IMG/VR virus record: IMGVR_UViG_3300037189_007545
Location: 1 to 37,144 of that record
DNA: 37,144 nt
Strand: one strand, 5' to 3'
Origin: a virus
Positions 17,301 to 24,042 of the stretch are shown here, in pieces. The notes under the pieces were generated by a model. It saw only the letters and a program-made list of their open reading frames with translations. It made no database searches and was not told the DNA's origin. Each line of letters opens with the position of its first letter. Position 1 is the first letter of the stretch. The position numbers and the translations under genes were made by a program.

Positions 17301-17764
17301 TTTTCATCTTGGTAAGTTAACTGACGAGCAGTTGGGCTTAAATCTTTACTTTGGCGCTGCAAAACTTCAACTGGCTTTTCTCGCTTAACACCGCGAGCAA
17401 ACCTACCGCGCACATCGCGGTTAACAGTACGGCGAACCCTTACACCGTTGTAATCTTGAAAAAATTCATCTTCTATGGCTTTAGAAACAATGTATTGCTC
17501 AATTCCACTAAGCCACTTAGCAGTTTGCTGTATATCTTCATCAGGATATGTTCCGTTTACCGTAGACTCAACGTAAGATTTGGCAATAGCGCGTTTTGCA
17601 ATAGCCGTATTATTTGCGATAAATGTGCCATACAAAGACTCTAGTTCTGGCTGCATTTCCTTAGCCTGATCAGCTAAATACGAGTAAACAACCTCGTTCA
17701 TTAAAGCAGAAGCACCTTCTGGATCTGATTTAATTGCCTTGGCAAAAACTTCCATAACGGACAT
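14381..17764 (-). CDS. Large virion-region protein (1127 aa), front part of a possible AAA+ fusion
   Basis: The start at 17764 has AGGAG six bases upstream. Residues 1-100 are helical; RDVRGRFA lies at 116-123, the linker motif also seen in the 764-residue protein. The middle holds alpha/beta sequence (GNMARFVGTFGPEAEKVLGP; VSLKAGTVLPSQGVIIDTDG) and a long coiled-coil-like Gln/Glu/Arg region around 590-690. Next come a segment YFIRSASYQPLTSAQGGFLQ and DKGYVRPGGLRAERVKSG, then a Thr/Ala-rich linker near 770-795. Without frameshifting the last 37 residues after K1090 are basic and end KLGLPLL. The slip would replace them with the ATPase. I recognise no named family. The gene lies between portal-side and minor head genes, so it is probably a virion or assembly protein. 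Confidence 0.75.
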   Translation of the reverse strand: MSVMEVFAKAIKSDPEGASALMNEVVYSYLADQAKEMQPELESLYGTFIANNTAIAKRAIAKSYVESTVNGTYPDEDIQQTAKWLSGIEQYIVSKAIEDEFFQDYNGVRVRRTVNRDVRGRFARGVKREKPVEVLQRQSKDLSPTARQLTYQDENKQTQYNDSLDKDAKDRLKLNQGQWEQANKIVGDMLSNFAGNRKDIDLLLNIQEPDGPTYQKVISATDIKAGKLPDIAGWNLEDDLVSIEIDAAPGANTNVQNKVAAYNTLGVVGGQALAQVAMVDNERLGNLAQTLNRNYSAESQSRLGRFFDRVAAGGSVMQQIDPTSQYGNMARFVGTFGPEAEKVLGPYVQQAAYRYRGTEKEPDLALIRQFNSPSMNAVTAAANDPRGDIAEKLANEAASGTQDVVVNSAENQMNTLSRTRGGAYTPDELTMRVRADVAARHLLDTLPDDPFVADVSLKAGTVLPSQGVIIDTDGDVITQSVGFTDDHYLPFDLKNLNSLRGGQYVRTRQQGGLTSEDIYTAVRTGARMATVVSSSGVFSLEFDPNFRGARANSDKARQMYDRYIKILDAVENSGLYVQDITPAEKAKIDTQARQIAGNDEQEFRAVQERLLSQRRLAGQNIDDDTVQELEAQARQQVELEGRKYSQDRLERRVSDVFDELVSAEQTKRVSQLRLNAKGYDVALQTLQQQFPYFIRSASYQPLTSAQGGFLQGLRQGGQAGARQKLGSTDKGYVRPGGLRAERVKSGTYRTTAGVQPKAGMEETEEPTTATTAATDTSVATTATRTSAPLPKSNLVDVIQRSGRSKMTEANTAFKKFETNTVSAMGQPSINMDESTEWDTVKEDDITATAFLINNNIKPGAATKAFESDPSRVAGLLSDPENVRAAINRAYSGYIGAGFIPLGANSLDDAVKQVTDFGNSLKDMISYSEPFVAPNSDGAFHTGSVPQLLPDVQNFTDASEVMNYFQSNSSIYSAAVDLGAGSVIPSNKDLATNASELVNALNKLKSGVKPMRLAAAEENKQEDLSDLAYESEIDDDLAKRALGESLSSNIKAVNEDSLTLRARDIQNAWSGLTAYNYLSEIPKAGGDEAPKVQKNLAGRLSRQVRVVSKSDPLSIQVQQRRKLGLPLL
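14495..14501 (-). promoter_or_regulatory. Probable -1 frameshift site CCCAAAA joining structural protein to AAA+ ATPase
   Basis: The 1127-residue gene reads GAG GCC CCA AAA GTT here, so C CCA AAA fits X XXY YYZ in phase. A -1 slip continues AGT TCA GAA AAA CCT AGC into the ATPase frame, with no stop to 13536. The ATPase frame has a stop (TGA, 14505-14507) just upstream of the heptamer, so the overlap is bounded as expected. Downstream, CCT-AG-CGGGG, loop CGCTTG, TCCCG-AC-AGG can form a stem-loop starting 11 bases after the heptamer, a possible stimulator. The fusion would be about 1409 residues (1090 + 319). Confidence 0.65.
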
Positions 17765-17773
17765 GCCTTACTC

Positions 17774-18940
17774 CTAACCTAAAGATCCACGTACGGCAGT
17801 TTGTTTGCCGGAAGTATTACGCCTGATGTATGCACCGCGAATACTAGGCTTTCTAAGGATACCCTTAGGACGAGCCTTTCCCCACTGTGGCGCACGAACA
17901 GACATAAAAGACTTTGCTAGATCTACTTGTTCTTTGCTAACACGACCTGTGCCATATTGATTTAAAGAGGCACGTTCTTTAGCCTTGCTTTTAATTCCAC
18001 CAATAGCGCGATTATACCCTTTGGTAGTTGAAAGTCTATCTGACGCATTGTTTATAGCCAATGCACCACCAAGAACACTTAATGCAGCGCTGCCTTTATT
18101 TCCGCGAGTTAAATCTTTAGCGCCGTATGCCAATAGACCGCCACCCAAAGCACCTTCGGCTGCTCCAATAGTTGCTTGCTTATTGCGAGTGGCTTTCATG
18201 CGATTGTATGAAGCTTCAGCTTTAGGGCTAATGCGCTCTTTATATTCCCTTAAAAATTTGTCATCGCGCTTTGCAACTTTAGATTCTCTTTTTGCCTCAA
18301 GACCTTGTAAGTGAGCAAAGTTAAATGAACCAATTGAACCTGTGCCAATAGCACCAATACCCAAGGTATTTGAAGCTTTTGTGTAGTTTGGCTCTTTAGC
18401 AATAATTTTTTGAAGCGACTTGCGAGTCTTTGGTACTTTTCGCGCAACTCCAGCAGCAATTTCTGGTGAACGTAAACCTAGTGCAGTTAGCCCTAAAGCG
18501 CCTGAAACTTCAGAAAGTTTACGCGCTCTTTTCTTGCTACTAATAATTTTTTCTTGTTCAGTGGCTTTACTTAAATGCTCACGACCCTTTTTAGTTGCGT
18601 CTTCAAAAGTTGCATTTCTAATTACAGGCTTCACAACGTCACCCTTAACATCTAATTTTCTATTCTTTTCTGGTTTAACAATTTGTGAAACACCAATTGC
18701 AGCAAGAGGAAGGCCTGTAACTTGCAAAGAGCGAGCACCTAGCTTAGCGCCAACAAGTTTTCCGTGGGTTCTAGTTAATTTACGAGCTTTAGTGGCATCC
18801 CATAAGCCAGGCTGGCCAGATCTACGCAACATACGATCAGCGCGATAATTAGCATTAGCACCAATTCCAAGCAAAGTTCCACCCGCAACGGCAGTGCCTA
18901 TTGCGTTTTGACGGTATTGCTTTTCTGTATCTTTGCTCAT
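17774..18940 (-). CDS. Basic Gly/Ala-rich head-region protein, paralogous group member 3
   Basis: The product has 388 residues and is strongly basic. It opens KQYRQNAIGTAVAGGTLLGI then GANANYRADRMLRRSG, the same plan as the 364-residue protein at 9446-10540. Hydrophobic Gly/Ala segments (KLGARSLQVTGLPLAAIGVS; TLGIGAIGTGSIGSFNFAHL; GAAEGALGGGLLAYGAKDL; SAALSVLGGALAINNASDRL) alternate with Lys/Arg-rich stretches. The start overlaps the previous stop (TAATG) without a good ribosome binding site, so translation is probably coupled. No catalytic motif is visible. Position beside portal and minor head genes suggests an internal virion protein; this is inference. Confidence 0.7.
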   Translation of the reverse strand: MSKDTEKQYRQNAIGTAVAGGTLLGIGANANYRADRMLRRSGQPGLWDATKARKLTRTHGKLVGAKLGARSLQVTGLPLAAIGVSQIVKPEKNRKLDVKGDVVKPVIRNATFEDATKKGREHLSKATEQEKIISSKKRARKLSEVSGALGLTALGLRSPEIAAGVARKVPKTRKSLQKIIAKEPNYTKASNTLGIGAIGTGSIGSFNFAHLQGLEAKRESKVAKRDDKFLREYKERISPKAEASYNRMKATRNKQATIGAAEGALGGGLLAYGAKDLTRGNKGSAALSVLGGALAINNASDRLSTTKGYNRAIGGIKSKAKERASLNQYGTGRVSKEQVDLAKSFMSVRAPQWGKARPKGILRKPSIRGAYIRRNTSGKQTAVRGSLG

Positions 18941-19197
18941 TAAGTTTCAATCAGTGCTAGTTGGGTGGTGATGCGTGCAAACGTCTCTTCTACATCAGGT
19001 TCGGCAGCAAGCATACTTATAATTATGCCAGCCCTTGCCAAACTCTCTAACGCCATAGGAAAAGACATTCCATCATCTCTTTGATCATTTAGATACAAAT
19101 TAATTAAGTTAACAGCATCAGCATGGTTATCTTTAGCTAAATGAGCACATGCGCCAGCAACAGTGGACTGAGCACGCAATTCGGCTTTTGGATCCAT
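18940..19197 (-). CDS. Small helical protein after the portal gene
   Basis: A small protein of 85 residues, starting MDPKAELRAQSTVAGACAHLA. GGAG precedes the ATG, which overlaps the portal stop as TAATG. It looks all-helical (DAVNLINLYLNDQRDDGMSF; MALESLARAGIIISMLAAEP; EETFARITTQLALIET). I do not recognise it. Tight coupling to the portal gene suggests a head assembly role, but nothing in the sequence shows what it does. Confidence 0.65.
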   Translation of the reverse strand: MDPKAELRAQSTVAGACAHLAKDNHADAVNLINLYLNDQRDDGMSFPMALESLARAGIIISMLAAEPDVEETFARITTQLALIET

Positions 19198-20705
19198 TAC
19201 TGCTCCTGTGGTGGCTGACCTTGTTGCTCTGGCATTTGCCCCATCATAGATTGAGTAAGCATTTGCTTTGCTTGAACATACTCGCTGTTTGCCTGCGCAA
19301 AACGAGTGGCTTCTGAGCGCAGTTGCATTTGACGCAAGCGCTCTTGTTCATCTTCATCTAACTTAGGCAAGCGCGCCGCATCACGAATAAAGTTCTCAAG
19401 TGTTGGATCTGGGAACCAAGTAACGCCAGTTCCAGCCATTGATTGCATAAATGAAGCCAATTGCGAAATATCTGGACTATCAACATCTGATGGAACAATC
19501 TTAGGTAGATTTGCAGGCTTCCAGCCATTAGCCAAGAACAAACGCGGGATAGCGTGGCGATTTAATGTATCTGCAATGTTTTCAGCAATGGAGTTTAGTG
19601 ATGTGCGGAAGATACCGGTCTTATCGGTATGCAAAGAATATGACCCAGTTGCTTGGTGTCCAACCATAATAAAGTCAGCCAACACAGTCATAAGAATGCG
19701 TTCTTCATAACGCTTAATAATTCCATCGGTATTAAATGCACGGCCTCCACCGCCACCCATTAACTCAAACGAATAAAGTGGCTGCTTTGTATCTTGGTCA
19801 TAAGCCATAGGGAATACGATGCCCTCTTGCTCGTCGCGACGCACAGACTTAACCATTCGCTTAAAAGCCTCAACGGTCTTAGCTTGCTCTGATCCTGGTT
19901 TAGCGCGCAAGAATTCCGCTGGTAATTTAACAATAGGTAAACCCGCAAGATCGCGCTCAACGCCAACTGCTTCAAACTCTTCAAGGCGCTTCTTCATGTA
20001 CCAAGGACGGTACGCATTGCGAAGCATTGACATACCTTCAGGGCTGCCTTTGTGATGACGGTAGCGGAATAACAATGAGCGATCCATAGGCAACACAGTT
20101 GTCTTGTAATGAGGTGGCGCTAATTGCGTCATGGCAATGCAATCACCTGATTCGTCAAATACCCAGCGCAATAATGTTTCCTGTGCACGAATTGGCATCT
20201 TGCGCCAACCAACCATGTTGTCTGTGTATTGCGACTTCTTTGTTGGATCTTTTTCCCATGGGGATACTCTGCGCTTGTACACAATTTCATGCCAAGACCA
20301 TCCGTAAACAAGGCTTGAAAGTACTTCAGAAATAAAGTCGCCCCAAGTGTGGGACATGTCATCCATGCAAGTTTCTACAAGTTTTGCAGCATCTTTATCT
20401 TCTTTAGATTTACCTGCTGGCTCAACGCGCCATTCAACGTTTCGTAGCAATCGGTCAACAGTAAAAATGAGCGCGCCAACAAGGGGATCGTTTTCCGACA
20501 TTTCCTTGTAAACCTGTACGGCCTTACGACCTCTAAGCTGTGGTAAGAATTCTTCGTCAAGATAGCCACCTGAACGCTTAAGTCCAGTAGCGCCAAGTTC
20601 CATAAATGGCGAAGTGCTTTGTATTTCTTTAAGTGCGGCTAAGTCAGTTCCCGTAGCATCAACACCATTTGTAGCACGACTATTTAAAATTACGTCGTCA
20701 GCCAT
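19197..20705 (-). CDS. Portal protein (DUF935-like)
   Basis: The protein has 502 residues. Typical portal text includes EMSENDPLVGALIFTVDRLL, NVEWRVEPAG, MSHTWGDFISEVLSSLVYGW with SWHEIVYKRR, RAQETLLRWVFDESGDCIAM, LPMDRSLLFRYRHHKGSPEG and SMLRNAYRPWYMKKRLEEFE. Near the C-terminus SLNSIAENIADTLNRHAIPR and LFLANGWKP match the DUF935/Mu gp29-like portal group, and the end is Gln/Met-rich (QMLTQSMMGQMPEQQGQPPQ), as in many portals. It forms the dodecameric DNA channel at one capsid vertex. Here it lies seven genes downstream of the terminase, separated from it by lysis, Dps and basic-protein genes. Confidence 0.9.
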   Translation of the reverse strand: MADDVILNSRATNGVDATGTDLAALKEIQSTSPFMELGATGLKRSGGYLDEEFLPQLRGRKAVQVYKEMSENDPLVGALIFTVDRLLRNVEWRVEPAGKSKEDKDAAKLVETCMDDMSHTWGDFISEVLSSLVYGWSWHEIVYKRRVSPWEKDPTKKSQYTDNMVGWRKMPIRAQETLLRWVFDESGDCIAMTQLAPPHYKTTVLPMDRSLLFRYRHHKGSPEGMSMLRNAYRPWYMKKRLEEFEAVGVERDLAGLPIVKLPAEFLRAKPGSEQAKTVEAFKRMVKSVRRDEQEGIVFPMAYDQDTKQPLYSFELMGGGGGRAFNTDGIIKRYEERILMTVLADFIMVGHQATGSYSLHTDKTGIFRTSLNSIAENIADTLNRHAIPRLFLANGWKPANLPKIVPSDVDSPDISQLASFMQSMAGTGVTWFPDPTLENFIRDAARLPKLDEDEQERLRQMQLRSEATRFAQANSEYVQAKQMLTQSMMGQMPEQQGQPPQEQ

Positions 20706-21272
20706 TTACATTCCATTCATTCGGCGGTAGCGATCACCCGCGGCCTGTCCTTCAGAAATTGATTTACGACGGCTAATTTGCTGAGTATTGCGTGCTTCCG
20801 CGCGATTAGGTCGTCGATACCCAACAGTACCACGCTTGGCTTCAAGGTTAACACCTGCAACGCCTGCACCTAATAATCCAGCAAGAGCAGTTAATTTACC
20901 GCCACGGGTAAGCATCTTAGCCTTGCCTGCTCCAGCAGCGTAACGACGCTGTGCAGACTCTGATTCACGACTAGCGCTAGCAAGTTCAGATAAAGCTTTG
21001 CTACGAGAACCTTTCATTCCTGTAGGAGCAATTGGTCCACCCGGACGATTTAAGTTTAAATCTGCGCGACCTACACGTGCGTTTGCGCGATTTACATCAC
21101 CAATTAAACTTTTGCTTTTTTCTCTACCGTAAGCAGCAGTTCCAGCGCCTACACCTGCAGTACCAACGCCTGCAAAAACACCATAAGTATTGCGATCCGT
21201 TTTACGACCAGCCTTGCTAGGAGCGCGACCAACTTCGGCTGCGCCACCGTAACGTGATTGAGAAATAGTCAT
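20706..21272 (-). CDS. Basic Gly/Ala-rich protein, paralogous group member 4, with SQSRYGG start
   Basis: The product is a 188-residue, very basic protein. It begins MTISQSRYGGAAEVGRAPSK, which resembles an internal segment of the preceding 694-residue protein (MTQSRFGGSSAVGKA at residues 358-372). Gly/Ala patches TYGVFAGVGTAGVGAGTAAY and LTRGGKLTALAGLLGAGVAG alternate with basic text such as ARVGRADLNLNRPGG and KRGTVGYRRPNRAEARN. AAAGG precedes the ATG. The shared start motif suggests it arose by duplication or splitting of the neighbour. It lies just before the portal gene. Function is unknown. Confidence 0.7.
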   Translation of the reverse strand: MTISQSRYGGAAEVGRAPSKAGRKTDRNTYGVFAGVGTAGVGAGTAAYGREKSKSLIGDVNRANARVGRADLNLNRPGGPIAPTGMKGSRSKALSELASASRESESAQRRYAAGAGKAKMLTRGGKLTALAGLLGAGVAGVNLEAKRGTVGYRRPNRAEARNTQQISRRKSISEGQAAGDRYRRMNGM

Positions 21273-23357
21273 TTATTGACCTTTTTCTTTCATTGATGCG
21301 CCCATACCTGCAAGTCCAGCGCCTCCAGCAAGAAGTGCTGCGCCTCTCCATCGCAAATCACGCTGCTTTAATCCAACAACTTTTTTGGCTTTTTTAGCGG
21401 TTTTTGCTTGAGATGCAGAAATGTCAGCCCGATTTTGAGCAACCCTAAGATTGTTTTGTGCACGCTTTAATTCAGTGCCACCTCTAAATTTTGTTTTGTT
21501 TGCGCCAGCAAAAGTAGCGGCTACCTTGGCATCTGAAAGGCGTTTGGCATTTGATGCGGCATTTCTTTTTGCTTGTGTTGCGGCGGCATCTGTTCTAACA
21601 GGCGCTACCCTAGCATCCCCAAACTTCTTAGCTCCAAAAGCAGCGGCGCCTATGCCACCTGCCATTGCAAGAGTAGACGATTTAGGTGGAATTTGGTTGC
21701 CAAACTCATCTACTGCCTTATTTACCTTTTTGTAACCTGTATATCCAACAACACCACCAACGCCAGCGGCAGCAGCAGCTTCTGGTGCATAAGAACGAGT
21801 TGTTACCTTAACTTTTTGCTTTTTAGGCTTAATTTTTTTAGCGGATGAAGCAACTTGAGCATCCGGCATACGTATCCCTGGCATACCTAAGAAAGTTGCT
21901 TGGTTGGATTTAACTGACCTTAGCGGTGTTGATTGTACAAATTCAGGAGTTCTTTTAGGGCGCACGGCTACTTCTTTACTTGCATTGCGCCCACTACGCG
22001 GGGCTGCCGGACGAACATTATCGGCAGGCTTAGCAATAGCAGCTAATTTTGACGGACGCAAAGCTATTTCTTTGCCTTCTACGCCCCGCATTGCGCGTTC
22101 AGCACGACGTCTCATATCGGCACGAGCGCCAGCAGACCATTCTGTAGTGCTTGACTGAGTAGCCTGAGCAATACGCTTTTGCGATTGCCCTACGCCAGAG
22201 CGAACAAGGCTTACAGCACTTTTTTCAACAGGCTCAACAAAAGCCTTACCTACGGCACTAGAACCGCCAAAACGTGATTGAGTCATAGAAAAATCATACC
22301 CCTTAGCAACGTAAACACCAGGCGTCTTAAGACGCTTAATTCCAGTCATATTCATGTGGCCGTTAACGCGACCAGTTGTTTTAAGTTTTAGTGGATTGTT
22401 TGGCGCAGATGAAGCAACAAGTTTTGACTTAGTAAAAATAATACTTCCTCGAGGCAAGATTCTTTTAACGTCTTTGTAGTCAATTACATCAAAACTATCT
22501 TTTACTGTTGGGTTTTTCCCAACAATACGTAGTGGAGTAGTTTGACCAGATAGATGCTTCCACATGCCAGTAACAGGTAATTTACGTGCTTTTGAAACTT
22601 TCATAGCAGCGGCTTTTTTCTTTGCATCAGCCTTAGACGATGCACCCCAAGCATTCAAAGACAATAGCAGGCGTGTAGGTTCGCCATTTGGTTTATGCTC
22701 TGGTCCAGGCATATTTCCCATACGAGCAAGGAAAGAAGCGCGACGAGGATTATTACCACGCTTTACAGGTGGCTTGAGGTTATGACCCTGCGCCTTAGCA
22801 GAAGCGCGACCCTTAGCGTTAAGCCCGCCATTAGGATTCTTGCCCTCACTACGAGTCCACGCAGGTGAGTCGTACTTCTTAACATCTGTATGCGGATTAT
22901 CTTTATGCCAGTTAGTGGTTGCTTTAACTCCATTTTTTACGCTTTTAACACCAGCCTTTTCAGTTAAGTTAATTTTGTCATAACTACCATTTTGCTTTTT
23001 TGTGCCAGCATGATTAACAACTACATCGCCATTTTTTTCTTTATAAACACGATGAAGTTTTCCAGATAATTTAAGTGATGCTTGATCGTCTTTTTTAACA
23101 CTTTTGGCAGCAGCCATGTTGTCAATAAGATTTGGGTATGGGCGACCTGCAGCCTTGGCTCTAGCTTTAGCAGATGCCTTTTTCTTTTTACTTAAATGAT
23201 CTTCTGTTTTTGTTGGGTCTGGTTTTTCCCACACAGGAATATCATTTTTGCGCACAGGAAGTTTTTTAATGTTTTTAGTTTTGCTAGCCCATTCTTTAGC
23301 CATTTCAGGCTTATTGGCAAACATCCATTTTGCTTGTGATTTAGATTCAAAAGGCAT
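21273..23357 (-). CDS. Mosaic 694-aa protein: PFESKSQ domain, DUF6321-like domain, basic Gly/Ala-rich tail
   Basis: Residues 1-35 (MPFESKSQAKWMFANKPEMA, KEWASKTK) match short phage domains of the 'PF-x-S-x-x-Q-x-x-W/F' type. Residues 163-255 (SPAWTRSEGKNPNGGLNAKG; NNPRRASFLARMGNMPGPEH; PTRLLLSLNAWGASSKADAK) strongly resemble DUF6321, found in cyanophage and other aquatic phage proteins. Residues 270-350 form a small separate domain. From M358 (ATG at 22284-22286) a basic region begins MTQSRFGGSSAVGKA and ends with Gly/Ala-rich hydrophobic patches (AAAAGVGGVVGYTGYKKVNK; LAGGAGLAGMGASMKEKG). AAGGGG lies 12 bases before that internal ATG, so a shorter C-terminal product is possible. Role unknown; probably a virion protein. 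Confidence 0.75.
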   Translation of the reverse strand: MPFESKSQAKWMFANKPEMAKEWASKTKNIKKLPVRKNDIPVWEKPDPTKTEDHLSKKKKASAKARAKAAGRPYPNLIDNMAAAKSVKKDDQASLKLSGKLHRVYKEKNGDVVVNHAGTKKQNGSYDKINLTEKAGVKSVKNGVKATTNWHKDNPHTDVKKYDSPAWTRSEGKNPNGGLNAKGRASAKAQGHNLKPPVKRGNNPRRASFLARMGNMPGPEHKPNGEPTRLLLSLNAWGASSKADAKKKAAAMKVSKARKLPVTGMWKHLSGQTTPLRIVGKNPTVKDSFDVIDYKDVKRILPRGSIIFTKSKLVASSAPNNPLKLKTTGRVNGHMNMTGIKRLKTPGVYVAKGYDFSMTQSRFGGSSAVGKAFVEPVEKSAVSLVRSGVGQSQKRIAQATQSSTTEWSAGARADMRRRAERAMRGVEGKEIALRPSKLAAIAKPADNVRPAAPRSGRNASKEVAVRPKRTPEFVQSTPLRSVKSNQATFLGMPGIRMPDAQVASSAKKIKPKKQKVKVTTRSYAPEAAAAAGVGGVVGYTGYKKVNKAVDEFGNQIPPKSSTLAMAGGIGAAAFGAKKFGDARVAPVRTDAAATQAKRNAASNAKRLSDAKVAATFAGANKTKFRGGTELKRAQNNLRVAQNRADISASQAKTAKKAKKVVGLKQRDLRWRGAALLAGGAGLAGMGASMKEKGQ

Positions 23358-23359
23358 AA

Positions 23360-23794
23360 TTAACCCTTAAACGACTTAAGTTGCCAAGCCCACTTTTCGT
23401 GCATATCAATGCGTTCGGCTATGAAATTAGCAATACCTTGCTCATTAGTGCTGTTTGCTACATCAAAAGTAGCATTTAAATTAACTAATACTTTTAAGTT
23501 AATGTCCATTAAAGAAGAAATCATAGCGTCTGCTGTCATTGGATTTTGATCTTTAATATCAGTTAATTGCGCAAAAGTTGATAAATGAAAAGGAGCAAGG
23601 CCGTCCATCTTACGAATGTTTTCAGCTAATGGATCAATAGCACTATAAACATCTTCATAGATTTCACCAAAAAATTCATGTAATTGTGCAAATTGTGGGC
23701 CAACTACATTCCAGTGGTAGCCATGGGCATGTAAATACATCGTAAATGAGTCGGCTAATGATTGCTTTAACGCATCAATTAGTTTGGTGTTCAT
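23360..23794 (-). CDS. Dps/ferritin-like protein
   Basis: This 144-residue protein has AAGG nine bases before the ATG. It carries the Dps core YHWNVVGPQFAQLHEFFGEI then YEDVYSAIDPLAENIRKMDG. Compared with E. coli Dps, the ferroxidase ligands H51, H63, D78 and E82 align with H27, H39, D54 and E58; the D67 position is G43, with E44 next to it. Dps proteins form 12-subunit shells that oxidise and store iron and protect DNA from peroxide damage. The basic N-terminal DNA-binding tail of E. coli Dps is absent. It sits between lysis and head genes, so it would be made late. It might protect packaged or replicating DNA, or handle iron; that is inference. Confidence 0.85.
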   Translation of the reverse strand: MNTKLIDALKQSLADSFTMYLHAHGYHWNVVGPQFAQLHEFFGEIYEDVYSAIDPLAENIRKMDGLAPFHLSTFAQLTDIKDQNPMTADAMISSLMDINLKVLVNLNATFDVANSTNEQGIANFIAERIDMHEKWAWQLKSFKG

Positions 23795-23814
23795 AAGTTA
23801 TACCTTATCTAAAT

Positions 23815-24042
23815 TTAGTGCTTAGTCTGAATATGATCGTCAAGTTTCTTTTCTACACGCTCTAAAGCTTTAATTGCATCTGGAAGGCTATTACCGCCAT
23901 TAGCGTGTGGCTGAATAGTGTAAGTCATAGTGTCAATGTAAGCCTTAATTGGCTTAACAATACCCCATTTAACAACTATTCCAACAAGTATTAAAATAGC
24001 TGTTATTGCTGCTGCGTATTGTCCTAATTCAATAATTCCCAT
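23815..24042 (-). CDS. Small single-pass membrane protein (holin-like / DUF2746-like)
   Basis: Started at the ATG at 24042, which overlaps the upstream stop as TAATG, this is 75 residues: MGIIELGQYAAAITAILILV then GIVVKWGIVKPIKAYID. Upstream GTG codons at 24057 and 24054 would add five residues but lie inside the previous gene. It has one transmembrane helix near residues 9-27 and a charged C-terminal coiled coil (IKALERVEKKLDDHIQTK). This layout is typical of second holin or spanin-like partners in actinophage lysis cassettes. It is the last gene of the lysis group. Confidence 0.65.
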   Translation of the reverse strand: MGIIELGQYAAAITAILILVGIVVKWGIVKPIKAYIDTMTYTIQPHANGGNSLPDAIKALERVEKKLDDHIQTKH

